6,824 nucleotides of DNA, from assembly GCA_021811635.1 (NCBI GenBank), contig JAJZNS010000072.1, forward strand, positions 1-6,824. Direction: 5' to 3'. Positions 5,935-6,824 of the stretch are shown here, in pieces; positions within the stretch are counted from its first letter, which is position 1; each line of letters starts with the position of its first letter. The notes below the pieces were generated by a model. That model saw only the letters and a program-made list of their open reading frames with translations. It did no database searches and was not told where the DNA came from. The position numbers were made by a program, and so were the translations under genes. The DNA comes from Thermoplasmata archaeon. GTDB lineage: Archaea > Thermoplasmatota > Thermoplasmata > Thermoplasmatales > Thermoplasmataceae.

Positions 5935-6824
5935 CAGATGACGAACGGAAAGACACCAACTCCATACCGGAAACGCCAGCCTTCTCCGTAGGATTTATGG
6001 ATACATCCGCCGATCCGGTAAGCGATTTCTACCACTATGCAGCTGGAAACTGGCTGAAAACCCGCAGCATTCCGGAAGACAAGAGCACATGGGGGGCCTT
6101 TGACGAACTTCTTGAAAGAAACAATGCACTGCTCAGGAGCATCCTGGAAGCCTGCATCCCTGTATCCAGCGACAAGACCGTCGAAGGGATGCTCGGTCGC
6201 TTCTATCAATCTGCGCTCGACACGCAAACGATTGAGAATAGGAAATTTGAACCCATCCGCGGATTGATTGAAAGAATCGATAAAATTGATACGATTGATT
6301 CCATGATCGAGACCGTTTCCCTTCTCCACAGAACCGGGATTCCCTCGTTTTTCCACGTATATTCTGATCCTGACAAAAAGGAAAGTTCCCGTTACGCGCT
6401 ATACATAGATCAGGCAGGTCTCTCTCTGCCTGACCGCGAGTATTATCTCTCCGATGATTTCAGCGGGATCAGGACACAATACCTGCGGCACATGGCAAAC
6501 ATGTTCTCCCTAATGGGTTCCGATGGTAATGAGGCAGGAAAGAATGCTGAAACGGTTCTCGCTCTCGAGACACTGATCGCAAAGTTCAGCCGCCCCCAGG
6601 CTGACCTGAGAGATGCAGAAAGGAACTATAACAGGTATCGGGTTGATGAACTCACATTCAAATTCGGGAGAATCGGCCTGGAGAAATACCTCAAGTACAT
6701 ACAGATCCCAGAAGTAGATAATATTGTGATCGGGCAGCCTGAATTCATGGGATCCCTGCAGGACATTGTCAGCAGCCGGCCCATTGAAGACTGGAAGATT
6801 TACCTTAAATGGAATGTGTTGAAT
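5931..6824 (+). CDS. M13 (neprilysin/PepO-like) metallopeptidase, N-terminal part, runs off the window
   Basis: The frame is open for 298 codons to the window edge; the full family protein is usually about 630-700 residues. M13 enzymes are zinc endopeptidases that cleave short peptides inside a closed chamber. Recognition rests on the N-terminal signature: FMDTSADPVSDFYHYAAG from residue 22, then NWLKTRSIPEDKSTWGAF at 40-57, matching the family's MD-x-S-x-x-P-x-x-DFY-x-Y-x-x-G-x-W and IPxDKxxWGxF patterns. The LPDREYYL block at 166-173 is another conserved family stretch. The HExxH zinc motif and downstream ExxxD lie in the missing C-terminal half, so activity cannot be judged. No signal peptide or membrane anchor is seen (start MTDDERKDTN), suggesting a cytoplasmic enzyme. 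An in-frame TGA at 5922-5924 limits the start; ATG 5931 is preferred over M23 because family similarity begins before M23. Half of the arginine codons are CGN (10 of 20 by hand count) against about 4 of 36 in ATPase 1, hinting at different ancestry or expression. Confidence 0.88.
   Translation, partial: MTDDERKDTNSIPETPAFSVGFMDTSADPVSDFYHYAAGNWLKTRSIPEDKSTWGAFDELLERNNALLRSILEACIPVSSDKTVEGMLGRFYQSALDTQTIENRKFEPIRGLIERIDKIDTIDSMIETVSLLHRTGIPSFFHVYSDPDKKESSRYALYIDQAGLSLPDREYYLSDDFSGIRTQYLRHMANMFSLMGSDGNEAGKNAETVLALETLIAKFSRPQADLRDAERNYNRYRVDELTFKFGRIGLEKYLKYIQIPEVDNIVIGQPEFMGSLQDIVSSRPIEDWKIYLKWNVLN

Noticed and set aside
5931..5999. Signal peptide at the start of the peptidase
   Set aside because: The first 30 residues are polar and acidic with no hydrophobic core.
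5901..6356. Minus-strand open frame of about 151 codons opposite the peptidase gene
   Set aside because: It lies antisense to a clearly recognisable M13 N-terminal domain, has no recognisable domain, and starts inside that gene.

Overview
The window looks archaeal, most likely euryarchaeal and possibly Thermoplasmata (low to moderate confidence). The reasons are arginine codons dominated by AGG/AGA, frequent ATA isoleucine codons, GATAAATA-like TATA boxes, Shine-Dalgarno sites matching the archaeal GGAGGTGAT pattern, and secretion ATPases of the FlaI/TadA kind. No rRNA, tRNA, CRISPR or mobile element was seen.

Positions 1-42 hold a plausible promoter. Positions 43-5579 are one tightly packed plus-strand operon of four genes: GspE/FlaI/TadA-family ATPase 1, a FlaJ/TadB/TadC-type membrane platform protein with a very long disordered N-terminus, a second and shorter platform protein, and the paralogous ATPase 2. 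The junctions are a 4-base GTGA overlap, a 4-base ATGA overlap and a 1-base gap, which suggests co-transcription and translational coupling. The set encodes the cytoplasmic motor and inner-membrane platform of a type IV pilus-like (archaeal Tad-like) assembly or secretion machine. Pilins and a prepilin peptidase are not in the window. The symmetrical ATPase-platform-platform-ATPase layout is the most interesting coding feature, because the two ATPases deviate from the family consensus in different motifs.

Positions 5580-5930 form an intergenic region rich in candidate control elements: a perfect 17-bp palindrome, a TATA-like box just after it, a pair of near-identical CAGTTTA repeats around the predicted transcription start, a 31-codon small ORF that overlaps the next start codon as ATGA, an orphan strong Shine-Dalgarno-like site, and a second perfect 15-bp palindrome two bases before the next start codon.

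From 5931 to the window end runs the N-terminal part of an M13 (neprilysin/PepO-type) metallopeptidase, cut by the window edge before its zinc site. Its arginine codon use differs from that of the operon, so it is probably an independent transcription unit with its own history.
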